Origin: Crossiella sp. S99.2
Lineage (GTDB): Bacteria > Actinomycetota > Actinomycetes > Mycobacteriales > Pseudonocardiaceae
Reading direction: 5' to 3'
Length of the DNA stretch: 64,000 bases
Assembly (NCBI RefSeq): GCF_023094165.1
Contig: NZ_JALMDK010000016.1
Span: 124,001-188,000 of the forward strand
Part shown: piece after piece, positions 49,101-50,280 of the stretch
How positions within the stretch are numbered: the stretch's first letter is position 1
How the letters are laid out: each line of letters opens with the position of its first letter
The notes under the pieces: generated by a model
Databases searched by the model: none
Seen by the model: the letters and a program-made list of their open reading frames with translations, nothing else
What the model was told of the DNA's origin: nothing
Program-made: the position numbers and the translations under genes

Positions 49101-50131
49101 CCACCCTCCTTCTCCCCAACACTCCCCGCCCCACCCCCCAGAACGCCCCGATCTCCCCCCTTGACAACGCTCCCGCCAACTACCCCCGAACCCCCAACCC
49201 CAGCCCCAGCCCCACCAACCCCACCCCCACCAAGCCCCCCTCCCCCAATGGATCCCGCATCCAAACCATCCACAATGGACGGCCCATGCAGCGACCCGGC
49301 AATCCGATCCCCAACCCCACTGGCCCCCTTCTCCGCCCCACCACTGAACGCACCACCGACCGCGCCCACCCACAAATCATCAAAACTGCCACCACTGGCA
49401 GCCGCGCCGACGGCGCCCGCCGCGACGTCGGCCACAGCTTCGGTGGCACCATGAAAAAGAAGGGAGTTCCCAACATTGGGCCGCCAGTTGTTCATGCCGA
49501 TATGCATGCCGCCCGCGACGCCCCCTGCCACCGCGCCACCAAGAGCCGACATGCCAAGACTCAAGGTGTCCCAGGCCTGGCGGTTGCCTTCGGCGAACTG
49601 GATCAACTGGACGGCGACGTCCTGGAGGACCTCCTCGACGCCCTCCTCGATCGCCTCGGCCAGGAGGCGGGCGGCCCAGTGCATTTTCCCGGCGATGCGG
49701 CCGATCGCGAAGCGGGCGCTGGTGATGAAACCGGGCACCAGGGGGGCGGTGAACGGGCTTGCCAGGGCCCAGAGGATGGAGTTGACGAAGAAGATGATCT
49801 CGATGAGCATCGAGTAGGTGCCTTGTTCGACGTCCAGGGCGAGTTTGCGCAGGCTGCCGGACAGCTCGTGGACGGACTTTTCCAGTTGTGGCAAGGATTC
49901 CACGAGCTTGTGCACGAAGTCGCGGAAGCCCTTGCCCATCCGCTCGCTGACCGCGCCCTCCACCGAGCCGATCTGCGAACGGACGTTCTCCCCCAGTTCC
50001 CGGACCAGTCCACTGAGGACTTCATAGGCGTCGCCGAGGGCGCGGGCCTGGTTCGGGCTGACCCTGGGGACCTTCGAGCCGGCGACCAGGATCACCAGGG
50101 GCTCGTACTTGGGGTCGAACTCGATGGTCAC
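19106..50131 (-). CDS. giant 10,341-residue T7SS-linked multi-domain effector/toxin-like protein
   Basis: This is a single open frame of 31,026 bp starting at GTG 50131; the next upstream gene ends 149 bp away. Layout by residue: 1-280, a helical WXG100/CpnT-like N-terminus with hydrophobic segments; 285-900, a Gly- then Pro/Val/Ala-rich stalk; about 890-985, a decayed half-copy of a metallopeptidase domain; 1085-2700, a beta-rich region of unknown fold; 2750-2940, a Glu/Arg/Ala coiled coil; about 3050-3300, protein glutaminase (C3172, H3223, D3242); 3480-3670, snapalysin-like metallopeptidase (HEFGHMLGLVD from H3604); 3700-3910, a clan CD cysteine peptidase (H3777, C3826); about 4050-4300, an NlpC-like remnant; 4330-4417, an OmpA-like domain; 4560-4960, a papain-like domain (C4630, H4847, D4866); 4990-5110, an ADP-ribosyltransferase (R5000, S5038-S5041, E5085, E5087); 5120-5255, an acidic Ser/Asp spacer; 5267-10190, five modules of degenerate cysteine-peptidase repeats with interspersed OmpA-like segments; the last OmpA-like segment forms the C-terminus. 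Domain calls rest on motifs and spacing read by eye. Export by the nearby T7SS is inferred. There is no Sec signal peptide. Confidence 0.9.
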   Translation of the reverse strand: MTIEFDPKYEPLVILVAGSKVPRVSPNQARALGDAYEVLSGLVRELGENVRSQIGSVEGAVSERMGKGFRDFVHKLVESLPQLEKSVHELSGSLRKLALDVEQGTYSMLIEIIFFVNSILWALASPFTAPLVPGFITSARFAIGRIAGKMHWAARLLAEAIEEGVEEVLQDVAVQLIQFAEGNRQAWDTLSLGMSALGGAVAGGVAGGMHIGMNNWRPNVGNSLLFHGATEAVADVAAGAVGAAASGGSFDDLWVGAVGGAFSGGAEKGASGVGDRIAGSLHGPSIVDGLDAGSIGGGGLGGGGVGGAGAGVGGSGVVGGSVVKGGDRGVLGGGAGSVGEKEGGGHRGGLGGGPLEPGASPASPSSPGGVSGPPGGVGSSPVGAGLPPVVGSSLPGGAALPPGGARSLSGGVGLPPGGVSLPPGGAGLPSGGVSSSPDGVSGRPGSVSSSPGDVGSRPGEVAAPGGVGSLPGDVPSQPGGVPSPPGGAPSSPGGVGLPPVAEVPARPDAHAPAPAAGPSAPVAGPPTPVAGVPAPVAGLPVPVVGPAVLVEGPPAPVAGLPVPVAGPSASLGGPPVPVAGPPAPVVGPPVPGAGVPGADVSGAVQPPVSHPRAPEPQPDQSLPGVSPRQPDGLAPRGQTDEWQATQSGSARGSGEWQATQSRSVGGAGEWQATQPGAVRGASEWQATHSGAGGVLGASGGLSVAHGGPPSMVVDSPVSGPSAAAGTVAEQSPGKPGASLPVAPQPGASQSAGLQPTGPQPETRSGPEHNVRSSTNPTPADSLRTDSLRIDNLRTDVATPHIAHAPPGLAPRTETDVPAVFSGNGPAVSPSAAPPLSLEALADTGSDSDTGYDRDTGPAPETEVASEPSTAPAANIQAPALVHGREQLAGAAVEQRAGFEVRRAVQDGVPTTEVTVVVAVDPAGRSGEQGRRELLREARNDVDARLNKPGLRLPNGDLLRFRVVPKSPETAVVHHVARLDAGPPLAKDLFGVVEGGYPKDLAQLVAEVRPGPVGSPVTAEPQPDPAAAPAAALESATAPVAGDPVETGAPPANPPEPGGDHDGPLTAQQLRDGLPRYLRDSRSLGAAQQKEHARGTALDVEARLRQIAPQVKKWDGAKEIGEMLAQDMAGTLGDGLRVRVKGDGKYYQLRIASRFDWAGDGLRDKGKAGYHLEQASKSKVSSAVREADRRDNNIAPVLRFTGLPGVIVQVVPSVQSAPTEEVGSELRQELGGSAEIEHGSPHEVSVPFRVEFGLYDDAGNLVRSPVGGPVVTADAEVTLAMPVDLGSRDGAGARVLRAERAGWGGVIRPARARALAKLGVSPVGRAERRRLLGEGGQRSAPRLVRLPGHTLVESVVVNRGPQPTDIPAFADQVIEKLGPRYAGATAIGSEGREAIQEFLSAGNIAAKLRAMALYDDRDPSDPPEVRARKDEAYQDKKWIRSPVIFKGKNRGGFEWRQRSTQLEMRAVARWVRVDQTKSGVSITQRTHEHYEHTGKQGVKRRSGVHAFLGGGAEFEPAFTAAGGLTSDATLEQGVTGGVTGSTAAKEALKITGDAVRYELVYDIEVRQVGRAGEQPWRLRGNVGAVQWTTAREAGWAGLVEADPQDTEFRSGADRTRFGPREFETGQAVLGMVEEVSSGQLLARALRPLLGDVPLQKGWYLNKDKLIRSFTDPDIKDGQLTAKALAALERGKALTLALSEPEINRLTNRLIGPGLHVPVRRAGYFHDYRTTIVVKAEVGAITEGNPLTAEELLAIYRAKDVTGVDSGHGRETGLGGGPQGRLLGPLGNTGGAEAFGALYFGARGARTWAQETTQTLGGKHNVERWRGGSLTEQGKLGDRPVRQFRAELTITSEIHADRRHNQAIRKISFGRRGRHLPAHAQLTAPDPITVPLRMLLPEVLLTNGDPNQEQAIQPRPNRPLADAPAPHALPAALSRSFDDVEILAFTGAAAVQRSAEEMLSLATERDPVVRSRVGDIAYSINSRLAPEALRRDLRLFNRTTVIDSTKLLHGRRAADLFGALGVSFRPRLSARQVSAAEYQEVTRQLESSSKGTGGAGTTDRYGGYVIAVPVLTSAGHSETDGGVRVSPRGVFGVSASAFTVERGESQAVNLKGGEKIALRELPNKVVLARLDIEATVVAEARYKGNLSFGLAEPDPARTAGEVLDLPESALVWLTEDQLHELSTGTPPPREDAAAPADRGIEPPSSLRPGESAGQSIGLGGIIERIDLSPRIADLRAELAQAPGIGPDLAARLLPESSLDPKNGNIDAVKRFLSEVNGAVHNSLNGGQANPIRAELRFSGQTYELTLDAAFTEAPERGVVRNVGKLKATVSAEFGGQDTRIRARTLVNGMFLARVALVLRRTRGPRPGTASAGAARTRRADGQVGAGLGVEIAAGRRGRKKTTEQSVKHNHSGTFAGPAAVHQGRLELNLRIQRHGRTIAAVPVTEDVRITKIAEESFPAPEHGGRLGAIETGPRPVTGTLSEQDLATWRAQLADGTPAPKLPALEGYWAEHYFGDVEALRAQAREVLAGSGVRITPKIRRTLQAAITPATVRAGLSAAADGTFAVPLPGGVDRDLEIHFRLPAQPRFAGASATVRVGSYTTSRQSTEVVVKTGQETTLVQNTPFGAAGQSTDVERAAGAEPAQPPSRTPFGDNAAYALRQGQVLTGPESDRLKATRLDEDGPAHDPLMPWTNKDGDQLSRVLLAGAEFRVVARRRSKPAFGGAQDQATYQDLRVHDAYALRVREPDAAALTGQALPDTLVTATRDLADKGKAWLGAEQRRIAATAAAEEAGRPIEAGERRRARASVDRLHELDTRIQRQQAHLDTVREQFTIARNAAAARPRGLSSARRQLEHRRQALFKADTELRRLIDRKRELGAVALDRGGVSTADKRRYTEAVARERAAVDAERAAEQAWWDAKALYDNEIAGVYAAESGRRAEAAEQSVTPQLPPGARVPRAPLPAPAVARAHQAVVQLLAEPAVDGGRLLGRLHRLMGLPDSGRLSTRLAEVLSAAHDDGRLSTANYQRALQVMGRITVFPADPAAARPVESTAVPADESPADLPEVAELAREVGTRVSTGDFEGAVTLLGGLNRDVQAIQAVTDAYRSAFDRDLYADLLASRPAESAYLDHLLGRVNPDPVPLEQAQDWFRRMRELTFDHPRSGALTLPHDYPEDGCYFRAHRISLALWQLGAQPHKIFAAGPDMELRVTTAEDATNDQPVDLPLDFHVATTLLVDGPRGPSWAVFDPTVGPGGLLTVNQWLAAMNLAPGAVRRYAGTTESVRQRLMTERAQNPGGWEDDYPIDAPIAVITGARTYEFAELVEPMPTSLRRADQEFRSDVENMRSYYAFAARRRVNRALAEVAARVDLAQRTGHQVDVQDVLDSLAAIAEREPVGRAGLLGREPEPLARLYELLPEYQEQIEDALDPVADNESSTSGESDVSMVDTADEASWTRWLDQVEFASGVHRRGRTRSQPGEWRWEPVPGQLGRRRVVHSAEPVSERSAFEVWRGLMNDQPTTVVTVRVDLDPEGRHGEAVRDAVLRDARRGVDRYFNRDADGGPRFRPNGDRLHFRLAPDTGDGHRHVVTLDPGRPVDQNNWHPGQHPTTSAHEFGHMLGLVDENGAQPGGPDIAGTLMGDYTVVEPGAVRMPDRFFHLVELAIGAVPAAGQEAAVQGPVTKVLPDGAVVPKAPLGTGLGPFNRAMTFELPQARRDPMRDADEEVLGIALPTRKGDDRVARSWAESSTAHPVRDYHTLHSGQSAVIHRAQWDSADPARKPIFLYLHAGPERFRAATHQGILRIDGATLADIALADPDFQRALRERPDAPIVLLACESGQRNESGGGGYDFRRRLTERGQHRRVFAPTQPINLVPAFAAINVDNGGRFVEIAGPAVAPRPNLTRAYRTEPEGVSLFESLRPIAVEPLPGNDFPAAGRPESGFNRQDRPDLRIARDGTLALNGGEPANEAREFFATAEVLDRARETLRRLGSRIEFEVQDSRVIVGDEQVLHRVTPRMPAELAEAGRDFAGLAHGAQADTLLFREPGGANAIARVNTDDDLEVTGTLHLAEGLAESVARDAVSEVDADSAAAFAGRDTRQVGGIPGGPLPGRRYGGMFGHPPERARMAEAARRAGLNQFAWAKPGELYVRVSVPDGRTEAGYHFAAVIAESADGRTQVTLENHAHAAEFEAAVRTAINENLARHNGFERIAAALGTRVELAREAGDTAEARRLERHRVLANALGAIADTGYDNATPEARRRAWQAMAVELNVVPGPRRWHFRMYTKEPGESFFEQQAAHANPLVTVALGGVHELDPVGVWFEQGQRTVPAQAGGGIRAGAREVARAAVLRAELGLPAPEVTITGYGNGRRGFLGVGTASPAARQRAEHVLAAYRAALTAELAALQGDRPTVAAGDIKIRTRTGDGVGTPEERRRVTIEVSFDSPRSTAQRQAEAGYDRLTHGLSDLTLPTEAVRARIAEYSALAADGRLEHHALPDGVRDQLAALQETLAGQGDPAVGSRVREFVTEALLAASLTPARNLREIRPISSARLPQLLDDLNTSLARGEDPFTQPTSLVHGLAIPAAELPVRLAVLGQVNLGAGARAAVAGTPLSTALRANPAALTEALFAGTGHEEQYFLTTCVAAAVNTGVRTRAPGLPSLLHLGRTVATATENRIGRVPAELRNTPDRPFGRTQEQMTRKRVADARTEFDAIEGRALELVTADQRDPGVRRQWRALTDRWARSMQKLAAAELNRPTVPVLTPKVREGDWAGSAVLAAPLLVDRGARRLTGVDQEQYVAKFQAQLAMEPGGTLFGATDLFEGKRPRVGLAPNLATGGARAEFWRQVAEGDGVVLDTPFHAAYLRATIVDGQRAFVLNDPKFADPTSMTPAELAAWADRESAGVSATFFPHAGDDTRRTTQRHLGGPGGFLRVPVSRGWAGAFFPTEETPTELGAGPRAPILARRSAPADGTTSRGYGVDEHELRAVAVHGVLPDRIDDWDPAWRTSAEPLYRYDLARPEQVFADGFVPHDRVNYDLMSRVVADNDSVYVSLTSDPELHRHPRTGGLYHGRFRYEIQAPGGIVVNDTMLAHSPLHEHEAEIAFAGGVRPRFIRGAQEITADGELGEFRPNPGFNPEIAPVADEQDEESEFDPASDQESEFDPASDEDDSNEPVGEDPELEAELAEWRGFGLTPRPGLRSAPTMPGLALSDSDSDSDAGSVIFVGSSGGPVTIGTGAGLTTVGAGPDSDSDTASVASAGSRSTVRVAQPGGGEHGVNANTAGGLSFGATGASENDQWDELHQALPSVSQRAKPFYVYATGQGDRFLVDGALIDGAELARRVRTSPWFHFLADHHKVPVRLAAADPADPMGSRRAAREFAEALRGNGKYRKISAATDRLALDAASVATASFDLVSVAGPDDLHWHELKREHGKSFGMAFAAESADRLADTTDYRLRAVATESVDAAGAWQREYTTQVWAPATDGDRTRPVVLMVGSSGPEFTVRLDDESLLPVTPEHLASLLHRSSMFQQLTGGPIRPPLLVIGKDDALAPGARGLSNARFLAKLRELSGPWVSWDVTGDTRPDAYAVAAVPAGSKFTEGKPPALAEVVHVSADSVFGFPVRGGLRDLAAETAALRDFIDEVERGTARLSGPWQGTEPLVVAVDSPDGKHVRIGTVAGPALELDGRQFGRMLLADQGFRQQLEADPRRPVVLVGRNAAVRNNFGGLGFDFAGALRAEGFFPDTHAPDGPARIEADRIQTGPGVSFVRVSELRAGDLRRKVLANRDGVPVAVHLSLGDQRQDDEVDVWSWNVTADSVRRSAVAGGARTEEAPWRQGELPLFVLASSSDLGYRGLWRDHTDPRHAMSLTPDQLGQVLRADPELRRILGRGIGVGRDRSLVLLGLAGKTTGAQKFGKSLLSGGFSRWIHTPKGEATLTQDGRITLTGNGFTSRAPMLPGSGDIVTHAMANEALGVHGQFLPRDETDGHQMHLAAYRDSATRQQYYFREITEQDSAGRDVTRSVAYLAPWAGIPGRSWSLDGHGSTVGFQFGLRTDQPLHIGDAVLVDGAAAATLVFGTEVFQQAGLDPAGPVLLGQCCLNKPRLPDPTRAAEFQIKWRQLRGVPARVFGASGVVGVWENAATRQVEDGAFAEVLPADGVGPPEVRIADLTMSRIPGLKVGFPRGSTILPGSEVAEVRGLARAVAAAAAWRRANNVPPPEVTVDGYGHPVPFRRHRGQTNGQARADAVAAVFTDELTAHGVRLGELGLDVRPEHVLLRVHGREAGPHQDSGVQVEVLLSGPDVGEQALLTAQATPRDVAATDALNLALAALTSRQSPPGAPRPATARPTTAVPGTRGLSSSDESTEGRQAKRPRHEPAGVAFPTGPNARGALAFARDPAELAQWRTVYQGLPARPGQPVPFYVFAAARDFVHGADLAARVAGADAYRQALAADPDLTVVVLGADPARVARELREFAEALRDSGRYREVLAADQSRPGGFQRVSRLDLADVEWVPLTDVSKKVYGVGFPGTAAAKQDWAALPEKATSHSRRLIAEKDEDADDSSMDGTEDSYDSSVDGTESEDSDDGLREGIETVAPWSPATAAGRTEPGSLMLEAKDGRHVVLLKGKDRQLEVSGDELTELALATTVFAAASQARVRPPIVLATNELSPGETDPNTALLDSLRRLAGPWPGHALTGSVGHGGFGQLTVRPGERFTEIKLTLDEVNHFAAGPLFGFPVGADRDAAIDWLRQFAESTGGPWGDRDPIYVVLDGATGHANVALGNGRIAETEGDKLGVLLLSDPGFLALVANEPGRPVVLVSAKGAARRNHGGLGFDFAGALRSAGHFNDVYAPSGPVRDSAFEVVSTWRDGDLKTTVLSSGNKADILLLHAPGDEEFGTDLRAWIEQADEGALTNFLDAHGQPQDLPWDADTPPVFILAQTTEQGFAAQRADGAAATVSATELAQALRDEPALRRLMGTDWTRPLALIGFGAPVTGLREFAAALVPGGYARPMFAPDGRIAFDQPGVLRVEHGRFHHVAAITPGPGDLVGYPHVRADGTVHGQFFPTEDFDVLSDALNGMRFVGEMQNLYHREVPTPTRGPNGRPLLNTLGQKQKVGAAAPWAGRDPWIVDGHGEKGLGIGFAMATGRPHVRGDVLWLNGSAGARAIFGSEVYQQAGARDAVLLGHCSTAAAYPGQFSVAYLIKQAADREFGPVTLWGADQVAALAKTGRRTVRDSGMFHEIGAPVAAPPPELPAAGPGSGPVVTKGGPRQPSAKRPRHEPAAVAFAAGPNARGALAFSRDPAELAQWQAVYQGLPARPGQPAPFYVFATTRDLADGADLAARVAGADAYRQALAADPDLTVAVLGADPARVARELREFAEALRGSGSYREVLAVDQSRPGGFHRVSRLDLADVEWVPLTDVSKKVYGVGFPGTADAKQTWEAFSEKATSHSRRLIAEKDEDLDDSVLKGTETVAPWSPATGAGRTEPSLLTLEAKDGRHVVLLKGKDRQLEVSGDELAELTLATTVFAAAGQAGVRPPIVLATNELTPGQVDPNTALLDSLRRLAGLWPGHARTGSIGYGFYGQLTVQPGARFTEIGLTLDEVNHFAAGPLFGFPVGADRDTAINRLRQFAEDTTGGPWGDRDPIYVALDGATGHANVALGNGRITEAEGDKLGALLLSDPGFRALVANEPHRPVVLVAAEGAARRNHGGLGFDFAGALRSAGHFNDVYAPSGPVRDLAFELVSTWRDGDLKTSTLSSSADKTDILLVHAPGDEHFVATLHAWIEQADEGALATFLDAPGQPLDQPWTEDSPPVFILAQTTGPGFAVQRADQAGATISATELAQALRDEPALRWLADTDWTRPIVLIGFGAPVTGIQEFAAALVPGGYSRPMFTPDGRIAFDQPGALRIEHGRFQRVAPSTPGPGELIGYPHVRADGTVHGQFFPTEDFDVLSDALNGMRFVGATQDTYEREVTTLGQQRIVGAAAPWAGRDPWIVDGHGEKGLGIGFAMATGRPHVRGDVVWLNGSAGARAIFGSEIYQQAGARDEVLLGHCLTAAAHPGQFSVAYLIKQAGEREFQPLTLWGADQPVVLPQTGKRRVREDGMFHEIGAPVAPVPPELPAAGPGSGPVVTKGRAGRITAVSYPPSANTPGGLALVPDRSHTHGWPLRMYQVHAGLPVDREGPLYVYLVATTDGFLAGDSRDLDARAAAGTILRDGGEIAGDPGTRVRIVLLARDSPDDAWRHAADFATELRHGGEYRHVEAAVLTVNPAAAAELPAAGDADFHLVSTPRAEEVRPTVLTNAEGHRHGFNLTGDPWPERGARNATTHAERVLAVTHYDQLGRRIVEEHPMPAQWRLEPGRTRPIGIYLDVAPSGDFRVGLPAGVAVERTPEQRAADLAADPGFGQAIGGGVRPALNIVVRDTAPDAPPRQHVERFLAELGRRTGGHWESNTYSGPVEFDPYGVLIIPEPNTFRHRPTLFPTRDLFHTGRVFGLPAPENAWSQADMRRFATAVRQVRLTGAGRDGRTPLFVLAAGSGHSTSVAHPGGFVTEENGYWAGDWLARRPEFTGALRLHPGSPVVVITPNGAAHNGYGGFGFDFASALHAHGLYPDVYSLTGDGGLVWDADHPPELALVSQPRAGELDVLRIRAADGTPRLLLVRSPGDEILVERLRQWASASTPGTLATVTLPAGEAPAPWRGSATPPVFVVARRTPTGYLGTRRGEPLDLSPRDLAGVLGDDPTLRGLLGRGTAGADLVHGQEPSIVLAALGGTVLGRKEIIAGFADGGYSRTTHTAAGEFDFRPDGTLRTDLAEFRSAPPPHPSADTVVRYPAVRADGTIDGEFLPSEDFDLQADALAHRNTDDAGSRFYFQQQLNEQGAEYDNLALVAPHHDNTWKVVAHGLRSGLIVARKTGFPHGRGDVVTLTGRAAAPVLHGSATFLQAHPEDSPWLEARVCWLNAPAYPGATPAAWSIVDQWNLDLPDRKLAGATAASNVLELKYQGVALRVRGGGTFAEVGVPEGEQPLIRVRDLLADRLDEVRLEFAGDQDPANSGQQEALRELAYRTARAAAGRAVLQPGSRLPSVTLATGALDGMPVRLVEQEFRTALAAEAEVLAKLGLSFDLADIPIHAVEADEPGTGREVLVQVHLDKATAHAELSGAGFSGPPLAKSPAADAARHARLDLLTDEIAQINRHLAAFPAGFQTELRARTRVWTELGERLRSGPDLPDLTDRLTAARELTGRLRAIRLRHLGVIHADGLEVIAGGGHPLTFHPDGVPGGVSSRADTSLGFTVEVQPADELRQAIEQRPKWTIVPESAHTNGIKVVSPVGKGDRAGWTGLEDVLAVIRSHQGHAGGQVHLDFAEQLQPREHARRTRLAKAFEAIRDRLEFRFLAGSLDPAVWQAHAELSAAMALAARDPALHRRLDALEADPSSTPAEPEAALEVLLGFLELLPLSPAAQEQAVRLFAWTDQLDQDGYAPYPAHLFADRAYDLFGTPPPAAQLPAAVAGPAQPVAAAGPREVELLLLNDAHGREIMLATTVNATHTQLMTRTVAKYTDLGSRTLVLEREFSPGQKVTQLVDADWADGVNPVRMMFTADNGSFYAMGKRGAPQRVTAEELAEQVAASPEFQRLAGGAVRPALLLTTHDTTAAPGDQRLNTAFLQRLTELTGPWVADHYIGPVAHNRYGVLLLNQRPTRWTPLTLADIQHFSSGDTITFTNRLPTYTDSRMPLLVGLSGTADTATITLANGVRAELSGARLGEVVLAEPEFRRLLTENPLRPVVLETDALEVRVGHGGVGFDFAGALRAEKFFNEVHLRSGDGTLTLVSTPRPGDLKTTMIMGPMGRLAGIFVHFPGDAAVYDQVRRWAAKGGQRRKRFVKADGRWERFPWQREPVFLFVARKDNGYRALRADDQELQLVPAELPRYLRDGDDLRLMLGPEGAANGVEGTEVPVLVAAIDGPVADLAGIAAEFVPGGYSRAFYGPRGGLTFERTGRLVMDGDGFDRIDPILPGPDQVRRFERASALLGMRGEFFPSNPEDRAFMALQSTLENPVRSRIYASVVMPPPGPGPRYKRVGWFLSPRGANPSHAWAATMHGDADLGFHFSMATGHRTRLGDTVAMTGAATSAIVLGSQAFRRAFAGSANDVELTLLSCSADARAAATGRSIAQDLQANTAPNDAVRTLIAADGRVSAVPGEILGVQGGSGHFRVVRAPGVPRDEPVSLLHLATNNIPPARLVAGGVPAVHRTARLAARAAVWRLRRNAPQLTVLITAYGPDQAAGVALAQQTEAVFQAEFFAEFARLAEWGLPSPQTVPYYWFGFDLTALPGAAGPEAYVEVMLPPVELGVRALLSGDIVAIEQEFARLVV
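19560..34330 (-). repeat. five-module array of about 24 CPD-like repeats within the giant gene
   Basis: Each module (about residues 5267-6148, 6349-7244, 7244-8114, 8115-9004 and 9494-10190) contains four or five tandem copies of a 150-200-residue unit. The unit has a hydrophobic strand (such as PLFVLA or PVFILA), a variable loop, an LA..L helix, a second strand (PVVLVG or IVLIGFG) and a helix ending in a G(Y/F) turn. Only the final unit of each module keeps a His and a Cys: H6024/C6079, H7112/C7166, H7979/C8033, H8878/C8933 and H10070/C10128, spaced 54-58 residues. The third unit of each module shows GG(L/F/V)GFDFA.AL, matching the GGGGYDFRRRL that follows the catalytic Cys3826 of the stand-alone domain, but without the Cys. 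Confidence 0.7.
25797..31085 (-). repeat. recent in-frame tandem duplication of a 2.6-2.7 kb module
   Basis: Modules 2 (28398-31085) and 3 (25797-28397) are near-identical at protein and DNA level; in stretches compared by eye about nine bases in ten match. Both begin KRPRHEP...GPNARGALAF and end PPELPAAGPGSGPVVTKG. The boundary string ttggtgacaacggggcccga recurs 2,601 bp apart. Module 2 is about 35 residues longer, with an acidic insertion around 30421-30530 (DSS.DGTEDSYDSS-like) and a loop insertion near 28870-28910. Modules 1, 4 and 5 are far more diverged. Confidence 0.85.
34802..35164 (-). other. ADP-ribosyltransferase domain, pertussis toxin S1-like (residues about 4990-5110)
   Basis: The segment opens LYRYDLARPEQVFADGF, which matches the start of the pertussis toxin S1 fold (YRYDSRPPEDVF..GF). 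R5000 is the NAD-binding Arg, SLTS at S5038-S5041 stands for the S-T-S strand, and HEHEAEIAF supplies E5085-x-E5087, the catalytic Glu pair of arginine-type transferases. A VRPRFIRGA strand follows, like the end of the S1 catalytic core. All catalytic positions are present, so the domain looks active. The target is unknown. Confidence 0.75.
35252..36454 (-). other. papain-like (C39-like) cysteine peptidase domain (residues about 4560-4960)
   Basis: A C-H-D arrangement is readable: C4630 in YFLTTCVAAAVN, H4847 in TPFHAAYLRA and D4866 in VLNDPKF. The HAAYL...LNDP spacing of 19 residues is typical of bacteriocin-processing C39-like and related papain-fold peptidases. The long Cys-to-His gap (217 residues) contains a helical Arg/Glu-rich insertion. 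Whether it is a protease, deamidase or another papain-fold enzyme cannot be told. Confidence 0.55.
38402..39034 (-). other. clan CD cysteine peptidase domain, CPD/C80-like (residues about 3700-3910)
   Basis: The strand IFLYLHAG carries H3777 and PIVLLACESG carries C3826. The 49-residue spacing equals that of the V. cholerae MARTX cysteine protease domain (H3519/C3568). GGGGYDFRRRL follows, as expected after the Cys strand. In MARTX and clostridial glucosylating toxins such domains self-cleave after host inositol hexakisphosphate binding; a processing role here is inferred from that. Confidence 0.65.
39122..39694 (-). other. snapalysin-like zinc metallopeptidase domain (residues about 3480-3670)
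   Basis: The metal site reads HEFGHMLGLVD: H3604, E3605, H3608 and D3614 fit the HExxHxxGxxD form of metzincins with Asp as third ligand, as in the actinobacterial snapalysin family (M7). GTLMGDY downstream could be the Met-turn. The preceding part (EVWRGLMNDQPTTVVTVRVD, then RFRPNGDRLHFRL) recurs in degraded form at residues about 890-985, where the HExxH half is missing. Confidence 0.7.
40232..40984 (-). other. protein-glutamine glutaminase (deamidase) domain (residues about 3050-3300)
   Basis: The triad is C3172 in DGCYFRAH, H3223 in DFHVATTLLV and D3242 in AVFDPTVG. The motif order and the His-Asp spacing (19) match protein-glutaminase/Gln-deamidase domains of the transglutaminase-like fold, where GCYARAH...WxYHVAP...DPS is standard. 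Such domains deamidate Gln in host proteins or act as processing and cross-linking enzymes. All three residues are present, so activity is plausible. Confidence 0.75.
48068..48212. repeat. four perfect palindromes at an exact 42-bp period inside the giant gene
   Basis: The 18-mer TGAGTGGCCTGCCACTCA (8-bp arms TGAGTGGC/GCCACTCA) occurs at 48069, 48111, 48153 and 48195, exactly 42 bp apart. On the coding strand each copy encodes EWQAT within a 14-residue unit (residues about 640-688), giving four tandem EWQAT(Q/H) units in the Pro-rich stalk. The spacer between palindromes varies more than the palindrome itself. Confidence 0.95.
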
Positions 50132-50280
50132 CGGCGAGGGCCCCGGCTCGCGCGGAGGCGGCGCGGCGCGTCAAGCCGCTCCGACTGCCCCGCACCTGAC
50201 ATCGGCACCCGCGCACCCTTCACCCATTGACCTGTCCGGCAGTAGAACGAGCGCATCGTGGGCGTGGCAACCCGAATGGC

